The position numbers and the translations under genes are program-made. DNA of 64,000 nt from Metallyticus violacea (Eukaryota > Arthropoda > Insecta > Mantodea > Metallyticidae). How positions within the stretch are numbered: position 1 is the first letter of the stretch; each line of letters begins with the position of its first letter. Below, piece by piece: positions 12,518 to 24,029 of this stretch. The stretch covers positions 171,416,501-171,480,500 of the forward strand of contig CM060833.1 of NCBI GenBank assembly GCA_030762175.1. The letters are read 5' to 3'. The notes under the pieces are model-generated. The model saw only the letters and a list, made by a program, of their open reading frames with translations. It did no database searches and was not told the DNA's origin.

Positions 12518-15500
12518 TTAGTAGGCATAGTTGATGCCATAGGCGTTGCTGTAGGAAATGTGGGCAACAGCGGGGGCAGCAGAGTAAGCGACGCCAAGGA
12601 GACCGTGGGCAGCGACGGCGGGAGCGGCGTAGGCAGCGGGTGCGGCATAAGCGCGGGCATAGGGAGAAGCGTAGGCGGCGACGGCAGGGGCGGCGTGGTA
12701 GGCGGCGACGGCAGGGGCAGCGTGGTAGGCGGCGACGGCAGGGGCAGCGTGGTAGGCGAGAGCGTCGTTGCTCACACGGACGTCAGACTTGCGGACGCTG
12801 GAGAAGGGAGTGTCGATGGTCTTGGAGTAGGTGGATACCTGTCCCAGATTGCCGGGGGTCCTCAGGATGTTGGAGTGCTGGGAGGTGATGGCGGCAGGGG
12901 CATGGGCGGCATAGCCGTAGGCGGGGGCGGCATAGGCAGCCACGGGGGCGGCAGCATAACCTCCCAGGTAGCCAGCGTTGGCAACAGCCAGCACGGCGGC
13001 GAGAACGGCAAACTGTAACGCAAAACAAAGCATATAGTGAATGGGTCGTAATTTCAAACAAGAGTTCTTTAAGGTACATTGATAAAAAATGCAAGGTGGT
13101 TTCGTTAACCCTGGAAGCAAAGAAATACTATATAGATATTTATGTGTAGAAACTGGAATAATATGTTTCAATGTTCTTCAGTGATCTTTACTAAATATCA
13201 GGTATACAAAACTAAATATTCTGCTTTTAAAAATGTTCCTGTGAAACACTATTTGCCCCATTTAAATACATTTGTTAATAATGTCTTGTAGGAAACTGCA
13301 TTCCTTAAACGTAGAAGTTTTTTAACATGTTTTCCTATGAATCTAAACAAAATTGAAAATTATTTTTTAAATTAGATATGGATCTGCGCTAATTTGCGTA
13401 CATGTTATACAGCGTGTAAAAATAATTGAGCACATGAGCAAAGGAGTGTTATAAAAGATTTCATTTAAACTATTTCTAAAATAATAAAAGGTTTTATAAG
13501 CATAAAGAAGTCTCAATTAGCGCAGATAAAAGACATCAGTGCAGTATTTCATGCTTCTATACGAATTGTCAATACAGCTGCATATTGCTATAAATTTAAA
13601 ATTAGACACTTTGAAAACGACTTTCTGCATTTCCTGTAATTTGCTAATGGAGTATTTGACTGCTGGTTAATCGCCTTAGTTTGCTTTTCCGCAAGAGTGA
13701 GGGACTTTCGAAATCAGAAAGAAAATATACTTTTGCATCAGACGAGAAAATATTTTAGGACATTACGTTTTATTATTTAATTAAAATTATTTATATTTTT
13801 AATGCAAAGATAATTCATAATGTTGTGATGTTATACGCGCTTGGTATGTATGTTGATGAAATAATGATCGTTATTGTAAAAGCAAGGCAGCAAATTAGAA
13901 AAAAATATTATTCAGAAAATTATGTGAAAGACGGTGAAAAAATGTTGAAATCCGGAGCAGGTATATGAAAGAGTAACATGCCTTTCAAAATTTGAACAAA
14001 TTTGTGTGCAATGCGCGCACTGTATATAATAAAGTTAAACTTCCAAATTAATAATCAGTCACTTTCCTTTATAAGTGTGCGAAAAGCAACTTCAAGGCAG
14101 AATTTTCATGGCGCTAACTGGTAAAATTCATTTTAAAAATATTTTTTAAAAAGTCTTGTGATTAATTTGAAGATGACTTTATTTTATTTGTTTTATTTAC
14201 GGATTCTCTTTAACATCTCAGGCCATCAGCGTCCTAATTAATTTAGGGCGTGAAACGGCCGATAAATGTTTCTCAGAGACCTTTTTTTTTTTTTTTTTTT
14301 TTTTTTCCAGGCTTGAGGTTCTTTATCGTACGACACGAGATCCTCGGCTTTACTTCCCTTCCGAAGGAAGCCATACTTAGAATTTTTACGCCCGAAAAAA
14401 TTCATCGGTCCTGGCCGGGATCTAACCCGCGATCTTGGGTTTAGGAAGCACGATTACTTGGTTTATTAGTCTTATCTTCAGTTTGTCTTGGCTTTGATAG
14501 TGTCCAGTGTCATTATTTTCATATTCTCTATAAATTATACGAAATGGTTTTTTATAGTCATGCTATGCTTAACAGAAATGAATAACATTTAGCTGTTACT
14601 TATGAGCCAGTTTGGAATACTGAAATCCAACTGTGAAGTGGAGCTGTAAATTATTTGTCTACCTTGGTCTTTGCCTACTTCCCTTATCCACATGACTCAT
14701 TTTGCAGGAACTAAAATGAGGAAGAGCAGAGAAAGAACAATTTACAACACAAAACTTGCTATTGAGACAGTTTGTCAGTCCTGGTGGTGTAGTGGCAACC
14801 ATACTTTACACCCAAGATCGCGAGCTCAAACTCGGCCAGGACCGATGGACATTTTCGGACGTAAAAAATCCTAAGTATGGCTTCCTTCGGAAGGGAAGTA
14901 AAGCCGTGGGCCCCGTGTCGAACATTTACGGCACGAAAAAGAACCTCAAGCCTGAAAGAAGAGACCTCTGAGCAAAATTAGTCGGCCGTTTCACGCCCTG
15001 AGTTGAATGAGACGCTGATGACCTGAGATGTTAAAAAGCGTCGCAATGAATAAAAAAAAAAAAAAAAAAATAGTCCATGAGCTTGCATTTCGCAAAACTT
15101 ATCCGTGATATTTCATTTTCTGTTACTTCTTCATTACTGCGCCTTCTATGAGAGTTGCATATGATTCTTTGGTTAATGTGTCCGCGACCCCGTTACGAGC
15201 TCAATGCCTGTCGCAATATTGTTCTGGGCGGGGCAGGCTGGGAGGGGTTGGTAGGTCGAGTTACACGCCTGTCCAGGGTAGGGCCAAGGCGCGTGGTGTG
15301 ACGAAACTCGGGACAAATAACAACCAGTTTCATGTTGCTCTGACTCAATCTTCATCAGGTTCGATTCCAGAGCTAATTTTGATTAACTCAGAACGTTTTC
15401 CACCATTAAAATGATTCTTACAAAGAAACGCATATCACAATCTTCCCCAAGTAACTGCACACAAATTGCAAGCTAGCTTATTTAATTTTTTAGTTTTATT

Positions 15501-16241
15501 TATTTTATTTACATAGCTAATATAAATAAGCAAAACACAAATACATTTTGGACAAAAATACATATCCTGCTAGCACAAACCTCAGTAACCTAAACATATT
15601 TTACAAAAAATGAAAACGTCATTTCAACCAGTTGTAGCTCCTATGGTTCTGCTCATGTGCAAGCTGATCTACTCTGAATTCGACAGTTTATTTCCTGGTT
15701 ATATCAAATAGTTTCTTCGTTCTCAACAAAAACGAATCTTGAAATCAATTTCCTAGTTTAGATTAAAATAGGCATTTGAAAGCATACGGTTCAAAGGTGG
15801 ATTGAGAATTTCTGTTATATTTTGTCAGGGCACACAGCCACAGAGAGGAAGTAACTGAAAAATTGTTGTCACCAGGGGCGTATTTAGACTAGGCAATTTT
15901 TATAATTATTTTCACTTAGTGAATAATATCCCTTAAGTGACTCGAGGCTTAATTTCAATGCTCTTGTACAGCAGGATGTAAACAACAACTGTTTAAATAG
16001 TATTTTGCTGCTGAGGAAGCACAGGCGCCAGTAATTATAACAGTAGAAAACGATAAAACACCAAGAAAAATCCACACTTGAGATCGCTATATTTCGGACT
16101 AGTGGAATCCTTCTATGGCAAGAGGACAAATATAGCGATCTCAAGTGTGGATTTTTCTTAGTGTTTTATCCTTTTCTACTATTATAATTACTGTTAATTT
16201 GTTACATTGTTAATAGTGTTACTTTATTTTTCTTTTTCTTT

Positions 16242-16295
<54 letters not shown>

Positions 16296-19200
16296 TAAAG
16301 AACTGAAGCGCTCCAGCCTGAGTTTCCTGGGGAAAATCTAAAGGAAGCCTACGGTCCTGACGGAAATCTGATGCCAATCTCTCGCTCACCCTTGGCGATA
16401 TATTAACAGTCTTGCCACCCTTCCCGCGAATTGTGACAAGGACCACCACAGTTACATGTTATAAAGAACTCATCCCTTGACTTGCGTTTGGTGTTCTTCT
16501 TATTATTTTGCTTCATTAATGTATTTTACTAAAAACGAGTGAAATATTTTCTTCCGTCTAAGAATGTGAAGTTGCTTGGTGTCACCGGTTTTTAATATCA
16601 ACATTTTCAATTGCGTAATCCAATGTCAATTCACGTTCTATTTCGATATCTAGCCGATAGGTGAGAGCCAAAGATCTTGCTTTCAATAGGCTTTAATTGG
16701 CAGGCTGATTAAGCAATAACTGAAACTATGCACTTCGCTCATCATAAATTCCATGTAATAATTTGGGTTGCAAACTAGTCAGTTAATCGAAATAAAATGT
16801 CCATAATGTCGTAGAAATGAATATGAAGCAAAATACGAGGGTTAGTACCTTTTAAGTTTTTACAAACTTAAATAGCGCTAGGTGGCGCTATTGAGATAGG
16901 TTATTACTGTTACTGCAACATTTACATTTCTATTGTAAAAGCAGTTGCAGCTTAGAAATTGACAAAGTAGTTTTGTTTACAGTGAGCGTTTAAATAAAGC
17001 AGTTTTGAGAAAATATGGAAATTTTACGTGAAAGTTTTCGTTGGATGATTTTTTTACGTTACTAGAAAAAACCCAACTCAATAGTAATGCATAGAATCGC
17101 TTCGTTTCAACTTTTGGGAATGAAGCACCATCAGAAAAAACTGATTACAGTTGGTTTACAGAATTTCGTCGCGGTGATGAATTTCGTGAAGGTCAACCAA
17201 AACGGGTTGTCATTTCAAAAAACATCGATGCTGTGCGCAACATGATTGAAGAACATCTACATGTGAGATAGAGGCATCGTATCGAAGACTGCAGTACATT
17301 CAATTTTGCATAAACATTTAGCTGTGAAAAAGAGCTGGTCCCGGTGGCAATAATTTGACTAAAGCTTAATAAATAAAACCTCATGTGTTAATTGGTGTGA
17401 AAATGCTCAAAAAATTCCACCGAGTGACTGCAAAATCCGCATACAACATCGTAACAGGTGGCGAGACGAAAGTTGGATATATTCGTCTGAACTGGAAACT
17501 AAACAACAATCCATGATGAATTCGGTTCATCATAGGTGTTCCATTTGTTTGCCAGAAGAATCGACAAAAACTGGAAAAATAACCAAAAAAAAAAAAAAAA
17601 AAAAAACGTCGCATCGTCATCGTGAATATTTTTAATGGTGTTTAACTCGTTTTTACTACTGAGGCATCACAGGCGGTGGACACTGATGTTACATGAGATG
17701 AAATGATAATTGGGAAAGGATTTTTTTAAGGAAGGAAACTTTCCAGGCCTAAGTTTAGTGTACCTCCCCGGCATTTTTCATTTATGAGGACTGAGGGAAA
17801 CCTGGAAAATACCTCAGTCAGGGAGGACGATCCTGGCGAGATTCGAACCCCAGACCTCCCGCACACGAGTCCGTGCCTTAACGACCTCGGCCATCCGTGG
17901 CAGTCCCTTGTAAATACGCTAGCTTTCACACAGCACGTCAAACAATTAAAAAAAGAAGTATTATTACGTCAAACAATTGATTATTTGAAGGAGAAAAACA
18001 TCGAATTAATGCCTCATTGCCCGTATTTACCTGAATTATCACCTAACGGCTTGTTTTTGTTCCCGAATGTGAAACAAAAAATAGGTGGACAGCGATTTTC
18101 ACCCCAAGAAGCTGTTGAAGCCTTTAAAACTTTTTTTGAGATACCAACTTTAGAGTGGAAAAAATGTTTCGAAAATCCGTTTGAACGCATGGTGTATAAA
18201 TATTAAAAGCGAACATTTTGCAAAGCAATAAAACAGTTTGTTATACAAAATGTTTTTTATTTCCTAGTTTTTGTAAAAAATTAAAAGGTAACCCTCTACT
18301 GACCTCAAGTTTCTCCATTATTTTTGCATCGGTCTTGTGTGGTACCGATCGATTGGCGATGGAATCATTGATTATTCATTAATTTGTCTCTTGAACGGTA
18401 GAAAATATAATTTAGAAATCTCACAAGAAAAATTGAAAGTATGACCTTTCGATACGGAAACATTGTGAAATACAATATATATAAAAGAAAAAAAAAAAGA
18501 AAAATAAAGTAACACTATTAACAATGTAACAAATTAACAGTAATTATAAAAGCAGAAAAGGATAAAGCACTAAGGGAAAATCACACTTGAAATCGCTATA
18601 TTTCGAAATACTAGAGTTCTTCTAGGCAAGAAGACAAGTCACAGGTCATATATACAAATGATAACAGCTTTGAACAAGTAACTCGTTTTAAGTAGTTAGG
18701 TCAGGGTAGGTATTTAATTATGATCAAGATATTGATAACAAGATTAACGCATTTATAAGAATGCGTGATACAATTTGCAGTAAACTGCATATTATCATAA
18801 AAATAAAAGAAAAAGTTTACAACATATGGCTGTATAGAAAAATGAATTCTGGGTTCCACGGGAGAAGGAGAACGGAAGATACAACAGGGAAATGAAATAC
18901 TTAGCAGAAGTGAAGATTATGCCAGATAGCACTACGGACTGGCATGAACATTAAGCAAGAATTCGCAAACAGGCGCTATCTAGAAGTCAAAAGCAAAAGT
19001 AGCATAGGGCCGTTTTGAAATGTGATGATCACTTGGGCCGTGAACATGGCTATCATGATGATTATGAAAATGGTTACGATCTAAAACTAAATTGAAAATT
19101 CTTTATAATGACAGAGCCAAGTAGATGGAAACCAGTGGTACGCTACATGTGTTAATTTATTAGGTGGTGGATAAAGCGGAGCTAAGATTTTGTACGGAGT

Positions 19201-20001
19201 GGATTTAAGCTTGTTGCTGTTGTGATCACAGACACGGATTAGGAATTGAAAATTACTATTTTCAATGTACTTGAATTTACATCATGAAGGAACGTCCAGT
19301 TAGACAGTATCCTAATTTATCTTTAAGATAAACAAACTTTGAAAATACAACATTTATTACTTAATACTATAGGTGTGAGGGACTGTATACAAGGAGAATT
19401 TACTACCATTGTTACTTTAAAAAGGAAACGTTTCACAGTATGAAAGTAATATTAATTGATTGATACTTCATTTTTTAATTTGCTTACGTTTTTTCCAAGC
19501 TTTCTCACTTTTTCCTTCCTCTTTTCTTTTTCTGTCTTTACTTTTTCTTTCAAATGTTATCTACTCCTTATCAGTTTTGTAGTTAAAGTGTTTCAAAATC
19601 TATCCTCCCCCTTAAATGCACGGCATTTTTTGCTCATTTAAAGATATAAAATATTATATTTATTTTATTTCCTGAATTAAGTTTCTTGGCTTTTGGAAAG
19701 TTTATTTCAGGAATGCCCAATATTATAACTGTCCACACACTGAGAAAGGTGATTGTGCTTGAAACCATTTTATTTCATCAAACTAAATTTATCTCTTAAT
19801 GACAATTCTTGATTAATTGTGAAATATACTTATGCATAGTGCCTATACTGAAGCGACATTACTTTATGTTTATTCATTGATATAAATAAATTTCCATGTT
19901 TTTTCTGAGACAACTAATTACAAATTGTGGTTCAATTTACCACTTTTCTGATAATCTAGTGGTTTAACATATTATATAATAATGAAGCTTACCTTGTACA
20001 T
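12518..20001 (-). CDS. cuticle protein with retinin-like domain and AAPA repeats (2 coding exons)
   Basis: Structural protein of the insect exoskeleton, secreted by epidermal cells. Exon 1 encodes only Met-Tyr-Lys (20001-19993) and ends at the donor GTAAGC. Exon 2 (13012-12518) follows the acceptor TTGCGTTACAG in phase 0. The joined product is 167 residues. Residues 1-16 form a signal peptide (MYKFAVLAAVLAVANA, cleaved before GYLGG). A Tyr/Ala/Pro-rich segment follows, then at about 45-86 a retinin-like domain with STYSKTIDTPFSSVRKSD. The rest is low complexity: three near-identical AYHAAPAVA units, then AAPAAYAAP and a Tyr-rich C-terminus. Tiny first exons encoding part of the signal peptide are common in insect cuticle genes. 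The 6980-bp intron is packed with transposons. Exon 2 is far richer in GC than its surroundings. The ORF alone could be read upstream from a false Met into the intron; the splice pair and signal peptide argue against that. Confidence 0.9.
13013..14175. other. cuticle gene intron, 3' part
   Basis: AT-rich intronic sequence directly upstream of the main exon. I see no repeat family member or extra exon. Confidence 0.6.
14176..14443 (-). repeat. SINE family 1 with expanded internal T-run
   Basis: Family-1 body with CGGATTCTCTTTAACATCTCAGG at the left and GGATCTAACCCGCGATCTTGGG at the right. An internal run of about 26 T (14281-14306) replaces part of the CTCTCTTTCAGGC segment. It ends at the same CGATCTTGGG point as the copy at 9762, so the two share a breakpoint. 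Confidence 0.85.
14778..15070 (+). repeat. SINE family 1, near full length, with A tail
   Basis: The best plus-strand copy. The tRNA-like head TCCTGGTGGTGTAGTGGCAAC carries an A box, and a mutated B box (GAGCTCAAACTCG) follows. The body is typical and a tail of about 19 A ends at 15070. The family is therefore built like a Pol III SINE with a poly(A) tail, moved by a LINE in trans. Confidence 0.88.
15071..16029. other. intron sequence with a short GC-rich block
   Basis: Around 15180-15310 the sequence turns GC-rich (GGGCGGGGCAGGCTGGGAGG), unlike the flanks, perhaps part of an unrecognised repeat. Nothing else identified. Confidence 0.4.
16030..16191. repeat. long palindrome, 65-bp arms, 33-bp spacer
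   Basis: Left arm 16030-16094 (starts AGTAATTATAACAG, ends GCTATATTT) and right arm 16128-16191 are near-perfect inverted copies around a 33-bp spacer. A longer version of one arm recurs inverted at 18482-18637. Arrangement resembles the inverted terminal copies of the Penelope-like elements elsewhere in this window, but no coding part is present, so the class is uncertain. Confidence 0.85.
16245..16292. repeat. (AT)n microsatellite
   Basis: About 24 AT units adjoining the end of the palindrome-related repeat. Confidence 0.95.
16318..16440 (-). repeat. degenerate SINE family 2 fragment
   Basis: Recognisable pieces in the family order: CTGAGTTTCCTGG, CGGTCCTGACGG, CTCTCGCTCACCC, then CTTGCCACCC. 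Strong divergence suggests an old copy. Confidence 0.5.
16834..18298 (+). mobile_element. mariner transposon, inactive, interrupted by a SINE
   Basis: Terminal inverted repeats start TACGAGGGTTAGTACCTTTT at the left and, on the other strand, TAGAGGGTTACCTTTTAA at the right, each beginning with TA. Transposase pieces in order: FGNEAPSEKTDYSWFTEFRRGDEF (helix-turn-helix half; residues over several frames), REGQPKRVV, a shifted DESWIYSS around the first catalytic Asp (Asp codon 17465-17467), then after the SINE EKNIELMPHCPYLPEL and FLFPNVKQK..GQRFSPQEAVEAF. In the third catalytic motif, normally ending Asn-Asp or Ser-Asp, this copy has Asn-Gly, so a catalytic Asp is lost. The HDN motif of the second Asp is missing. 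It lies in the cuticle gene intron, opposite to the gene. Confidence 0.88.
17636..17903 (-). repeat. SINE family 2 inside the mariner
   Basis: Complete body: tail GTGTTTAACTCGTTTTTAC at the left, CCTCAGTCAGGGAGGACG in the middle, B box GATTCGAACCCC and head GGCCATCCGTGGCA at the right. It separates the two transposase halves; the second catalytic motif of the transposase is missing at the junction, so a deletion accompanied or followed insertion. Confidence 0.85.
18482..18637. repeat. inverted partner of the 16.1-16.25 kb repeat
   Basis: Reverse-complement match to 16094-16245 over about 150 bp, including AAATAAAGTAACACTATTAA and the AAATATAGCGAT box. The two inverted copies flank the mariner and a SINE remnant. 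Confidence 0.8.
18655..18990 (+). pseudogene. LINE reverse transcriptase C-terminal fragment
   Basis: In shifting frames one reads FEQVTRFK, then YDQDIDNKINAFIRM and CDTICSKL, followed by a basic tail. This is the segment after the polymerase domain seen in many insect LINEs (pattern CGTIxRTL...KTR). The same family is seen on the minus strand at 27120-27510. Several stops; inactive. Confidence 0.55.
18991..19986. other. cuticle intron, 5' part
   Basis: AT-rich intron sequence next to exon 1; no repeat or exon recognised. Confidence 0.5.
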
Positions 20002-20036
20002 GATTATGGTTTTCTTGGCGAAGTGACGCTAAGGAT

Positions 20037-20068
20037 GCTTGACTGTGGCCGGGGAGATCATTTATATA
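20037..20068 (-). promoter_or_regulatory. core promoter of the cuticle gene
   Basis: On the minus strand TATATAAA lies at 20068-20061. About 24-31 bp further are initiator-like sites, ACAGT (20046-20042) and TCA (20042-20040), giving a start site at roughly 20037-20044. The 5' UTR is then only about 40 nt before ATG at 20001, a typical layout for cuticle genes. Confidence 0.75.
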
Positions 20069-20206
20069 CCACAGTAGCTGCAGAAGGGGGTGGAGTCGGG
20101 GTCCACTAAGGCAGTTGCGAAAAGTGGCAAACCACGATATGATCTGCGGGGGCTTTCTCTGGAACTCGTTTTGGTGGTGTCACCAATTAAAAGTATTTCC
20201 TGCCTG

Positions 20207-20234
20207 ACACACACACACACACACACACACACAC
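20207..20234. repeat. (CA)n microsatellite
   Basis: 14 CA units about 140 bp upstream of the cuticle TATA box. Confidence 0.95.
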
Positions 20235-20268
20235 TTCGCCTCTCAATTGTTTGAGTGTATATTTGCAA

Positions 20269-21144
20269 ATGTTTCAGTCAAAACTCTTAGATATTTTGTT
20301 AAACTTTCTTCTGCTGTGGAAAACCAAATGTTGAGATTAACTTCAAGGATAAAACTAATTACACTAAAACATCTTAGGATTCGTCGTACATACATATTTA
20401 GAATATGTAGGTACAAAATTTATGGCATTTTAAAGATTTAGCTTGGATATAAGTATTGCAATAAATTAAATGATAAAGCACAATACAAAAAAAAGCATTT
20501 ATTTTGGAAGCTGAGATAATCGCATTCCAATTAAACGTTAAGCTTTCAGTAAAATTGTTTAAACAAATAATTAAAAAACAAAACATAAAAGCAAATATAA
20601 ATGTAACCCGCTCTGCCAAGCATTTATAGAAATTTACCGCTACAATGCTGAGTAACTCTCAACCTTATAACACTCAAACTATTAAACGTAATTTAGTGGA
20701 ATTTGGTATGGACATTTCTTCTTAGTATGTGAGAAGCAAGCCGTGGGAAGATATGAGTGGCGGCTCTGTTCTCTAACCCATGAAGGCCGATTGAATATTC
20801 CGTGTCCTTGGTAGTGGTATGTGTTATAGAATCTTCAACATCGTCCAGTCCTTATATTACGAACAATAACAGCGCGGATTCTCTGTCGCATATCTTGGAA
20901 AATCACGTCGATAAAGTAGTGCGAGAGAGGTTTTGGGGGGGGGGGTCGGAGATCAATGGCAAAATCCCCCATTAAGTATCTGCTGAAGAAACTGGAAACC
21001 ATGGGCACAATGTTGAATATCAACGAAGGAATACATCGGAATTGTCAGAAGATGAAAAACAGACTGCAAGCATATACTTTATCGAAGATCGAAGTTTTGT
21101 GTGTCAAGAAGATTGCAAAAGTGTTATGAATAACAATAACAACA

Positions 21145-21191
<47 letters not shown>

Positions 21192-22799
21192 CATCATTAT
21201 CATCAATATCATAAAGCAAAGCTGGGTGCATAGAGTTACATACGGTTCTCCGATTAGTCATGTGTGCACCTATTTCCAGAATACCCACATATGGAAAATT
21301 ACGGCTGTCTCCTGTGTGTCGGTGAATACCTTCCGTAATACGAGAGGCATACCTTGATGATAATGGCAATTACGTTCTACGAAATCGTCGTGCTTTGTTT
21401 ACATCTGTGCCAAACGTCACTGAATTATATCTATTAGTTTGGAAGTTAGGAAGTTTCCTAACAAGAGACCGAGAGTGATATTTCAACGAGAAGACATTAT
21501 TTCTGCAATTTAAATACTTCAATGAGTTGTGTGCACAATTTCTCTGAAATGCATGTGTTTCGTTTGGAATACAAGAGTGTTGCATAAACCTCATATCTGT
21601 TGCCATGAGCGGTTAGTAGCTAATGAAATAAATACTCCATGCTTTTCCAGAAGCAGAAGACAAATTTTAATGGAGATAAACAATAATGAATAATGTTCAA
21701 TATTTCCATATGAGAGTTTAAAGTACAGTCATTATTTAGATTTATTTGAACAAATCTGAAATGTTTTATTATTAAGTTACCCACAACATATAAAAGTAGC
21801 TACCTTCTTCATTGTTCAGCTGTATTATTCCATCAAAGGGAGTGCCTCCTTTTCACCAGCTTAAGGTACAGGAAACCCGCACTGTACGAAACTGTTCATT
21901 TGCAGGACATTCACACCACGTGAGGGTTTTACTTTACTTGAAACATTTTCGGCTGATATTGCTACCCAAACATTGAAAATGGCTCAGTGCCTAAGAAGCA
22001 GGTAAAGGTATCACAATTAATTAATAATCAAATGTATTTCAAGTTGTCTAAATAACTTTTTATTTGAGTGACTTAGAGAACATAATTTACTACCTTTTTG
22101 TTGAGCTGCACATGGTAGAAATGCGTGGAGCCTGTGCTTTCAATATGTACTTGAAAACGAAACTTCTAAGTAAATTCTTACACACCAGTGGAAATCGGTT
22201 ATTTATAAAGTAGGCAACTCAAAAACGCAATGACTAATAAGCTGGGCTAAAAAGTGTAAATATTGACTGGTTTGCTTTAATACATCACTAGTGCTCTACA
22301 GTTTCACCTACCATCAAAAATTAAAAACAGAAAAAATAGAAAACGGGAAGTATTGTTTTAAAAATGGAAAAAAAAAGTCTTGCTCAGTTTTTTCCTTTTC
22401 TCCTTTTTTCCTTCCGAATTTCATTCGGTTTTGTTAACCAAGCACGTATTTCAGTAAAGCGTATGTTTTCATCTTTTAACTCTTTAAACTTATGTGTGCT
22501 ATTCTGACTTATTCCTTTGCTTTCTATGCCCAGCGACTTTAAATATAAGAGATCCAGCCTGACACTATGGAGTAACGAAAGACTTCTAGTGAATATTGGA
22601 ATAATAATTAATAACAATAACAAAGTATCTGAATACGAGTCATTAAATAAGTAAAATTACAGGGACAGTCACAGAAAGTGTACCTTACTTGTCGACCTAG
22701 TCTTTCTGATTCGCACCTATCCACATACTAAACAAAAGTTTATTGATGTGGCCTTAACCAACTTTGACCTCCTTCTCTATTACCTCGCCATCTCAAAAC
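20269..22799. other. intergenic with simple repeats
   Basis: Contains an 11-12 G run at about 20934-20945 and a (TTA)n array at 21145-21210. No protein signature is seen. A TATA-like element at 21789 is listed separately. Confidence 0.5.
21789..21818 (+). promoter_or_regulatory. possible Pol II core promoter, plus strand
   Basis: TATAAAAG at 21789-21796 is followed 29 bp later by TTCAGC, with the A at 21818 matching arthropod initiator spacing. A short frame ATGGCTCAGTGC... at 21979 runs into GTAAAG at 22002. No downstream exon was found, so this may be chance. Confidence 0.25.
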
Positions 22800-23460
22800 G
22801 TTCTGTCAGAGGTTCAAAGGAATGAAAGACCAATAGCGTTAAATTTGAAATGTATATGAATATTTCAACACCTCAATTGGCAGATTATTTACATTATGCA
22901 CAGCTATGTGTGGACGGACATTGTCGTGAAACAACAGCACTCTTTTTCAGAGAAGTCCCCATAGATTCGCGGACTTCAGATTGTCCACGTGCATGTCATA
23001 GCCCCAGTGTGATTTTTTTTTTTTCTGGAAGCGCACTACAGTAGAGCCACTGACATCCCGAAATATGCTCAGCGTGACTTTTCTATGACTTGAATGGTTT
23101 TTTGACAGCAGGCAAGGGATATTTCTACTGCATCGATTGTCCCTTACCGTCTGGTTTAGAACGGTGCACTCCGAACTCGTCTTACTGTCAGTTCAACAGA
23201 GAATGTATTTTCTTCACGACCTTGACGGCCCAAATGTTCCTGATAGATTGACCACTGAACGTGCTTGTAATCATCAGAACAGCTGCATTGGGACCCATCT
23301 ATTCCCGAGGTCATCGTGGATGATATTGTACGCAAAGCCATGACTTATGTTGAATCCTACGGCTAATTCATTAACAATGAATCGTCTATAATTACGGATT
23401 CCCTGCTCGATGTACTAATTAAACGTCTCAGTTACAACGCAAACTATTCGCCTACTCCGG
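22800..23460 (-). pseudogene. decayed mariner-type transposase
   Basis: Minus-strand translation shows, from right to left in the window, NELAVGFNISHGFAYNIIHDDLG (DNA-binding half, pieces at about 23270-23380), RWVPMQL, and then LLFHDNVRPHIA at about 22890-22945, the HDN motif around the second catalytic Asp. Stops, frame changes and a large internal loss separate the parts. No terminal repeats were identified. Confidence 0.6.
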
Positions 23461-24029
23461 TGTTCACCCTTGATACATTTTCAATTATTTACATCCATTC
23501 ATACACTATCAGCTGACTCAGGTAACTGTCTCTATGACGAATCTTCATTCTGCTGAGATTTCTGAAGCTTTCACTCCACCTGAGCACAAAGGAGATTAAC
23601 GCTTTGTTGCTCTTCCACGATACAATTGTCAGTGGAGTACCATGTTTTTATGAGCTGTTGCATAAGCTCATTGTGTTCGATTTTTCATGACTCTATGTGA
23701 CATATTGCTAAAGAGGAATTTCGTATAGAAAATAATATTTTTGTTGTGCATCAACTAAATGTACTTTAGAATAAATTTCATTAATTAATGTCTTCCCTTG
23801 TAATAGGTTTGGGATAGGAATTGTAGCATGCAAGGCTGGTATACATAATAAACTGTGGCATCCCCAATATCGATCCAACTCTACAGAAACAGGCAGCAGT
23901 TCATAAACTTTGCAGATGGAAAAGACAGTGCGGTTGCGCTTCTGCTTCGCTGATATGGTGTGTCCAACATTTATGTTTTGAAGTGTACCAGTATTTGGAA
24001 TGTTCTAGAAGTAATGTTTACTAGAGTAT
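23461..24029. other. spacer
   Basis: No gene or repeat recognised. Confidence 0.4.

Noticed and set aside
12560..13018. Gly-rich and Arg-rich plus-strand frames of 82-152 codons
   Set aside because: Shadows of the GC-rich cuticle exon on the opposite strand; the minus-strand reading has signal peptide, domain and splice sites.
13013..13171. N-terminal extension of the cuticle ORF into upstream sequence
   Set aside because: Lies upstream of a clear acceptor; extension has no signal peptide and is intronic.
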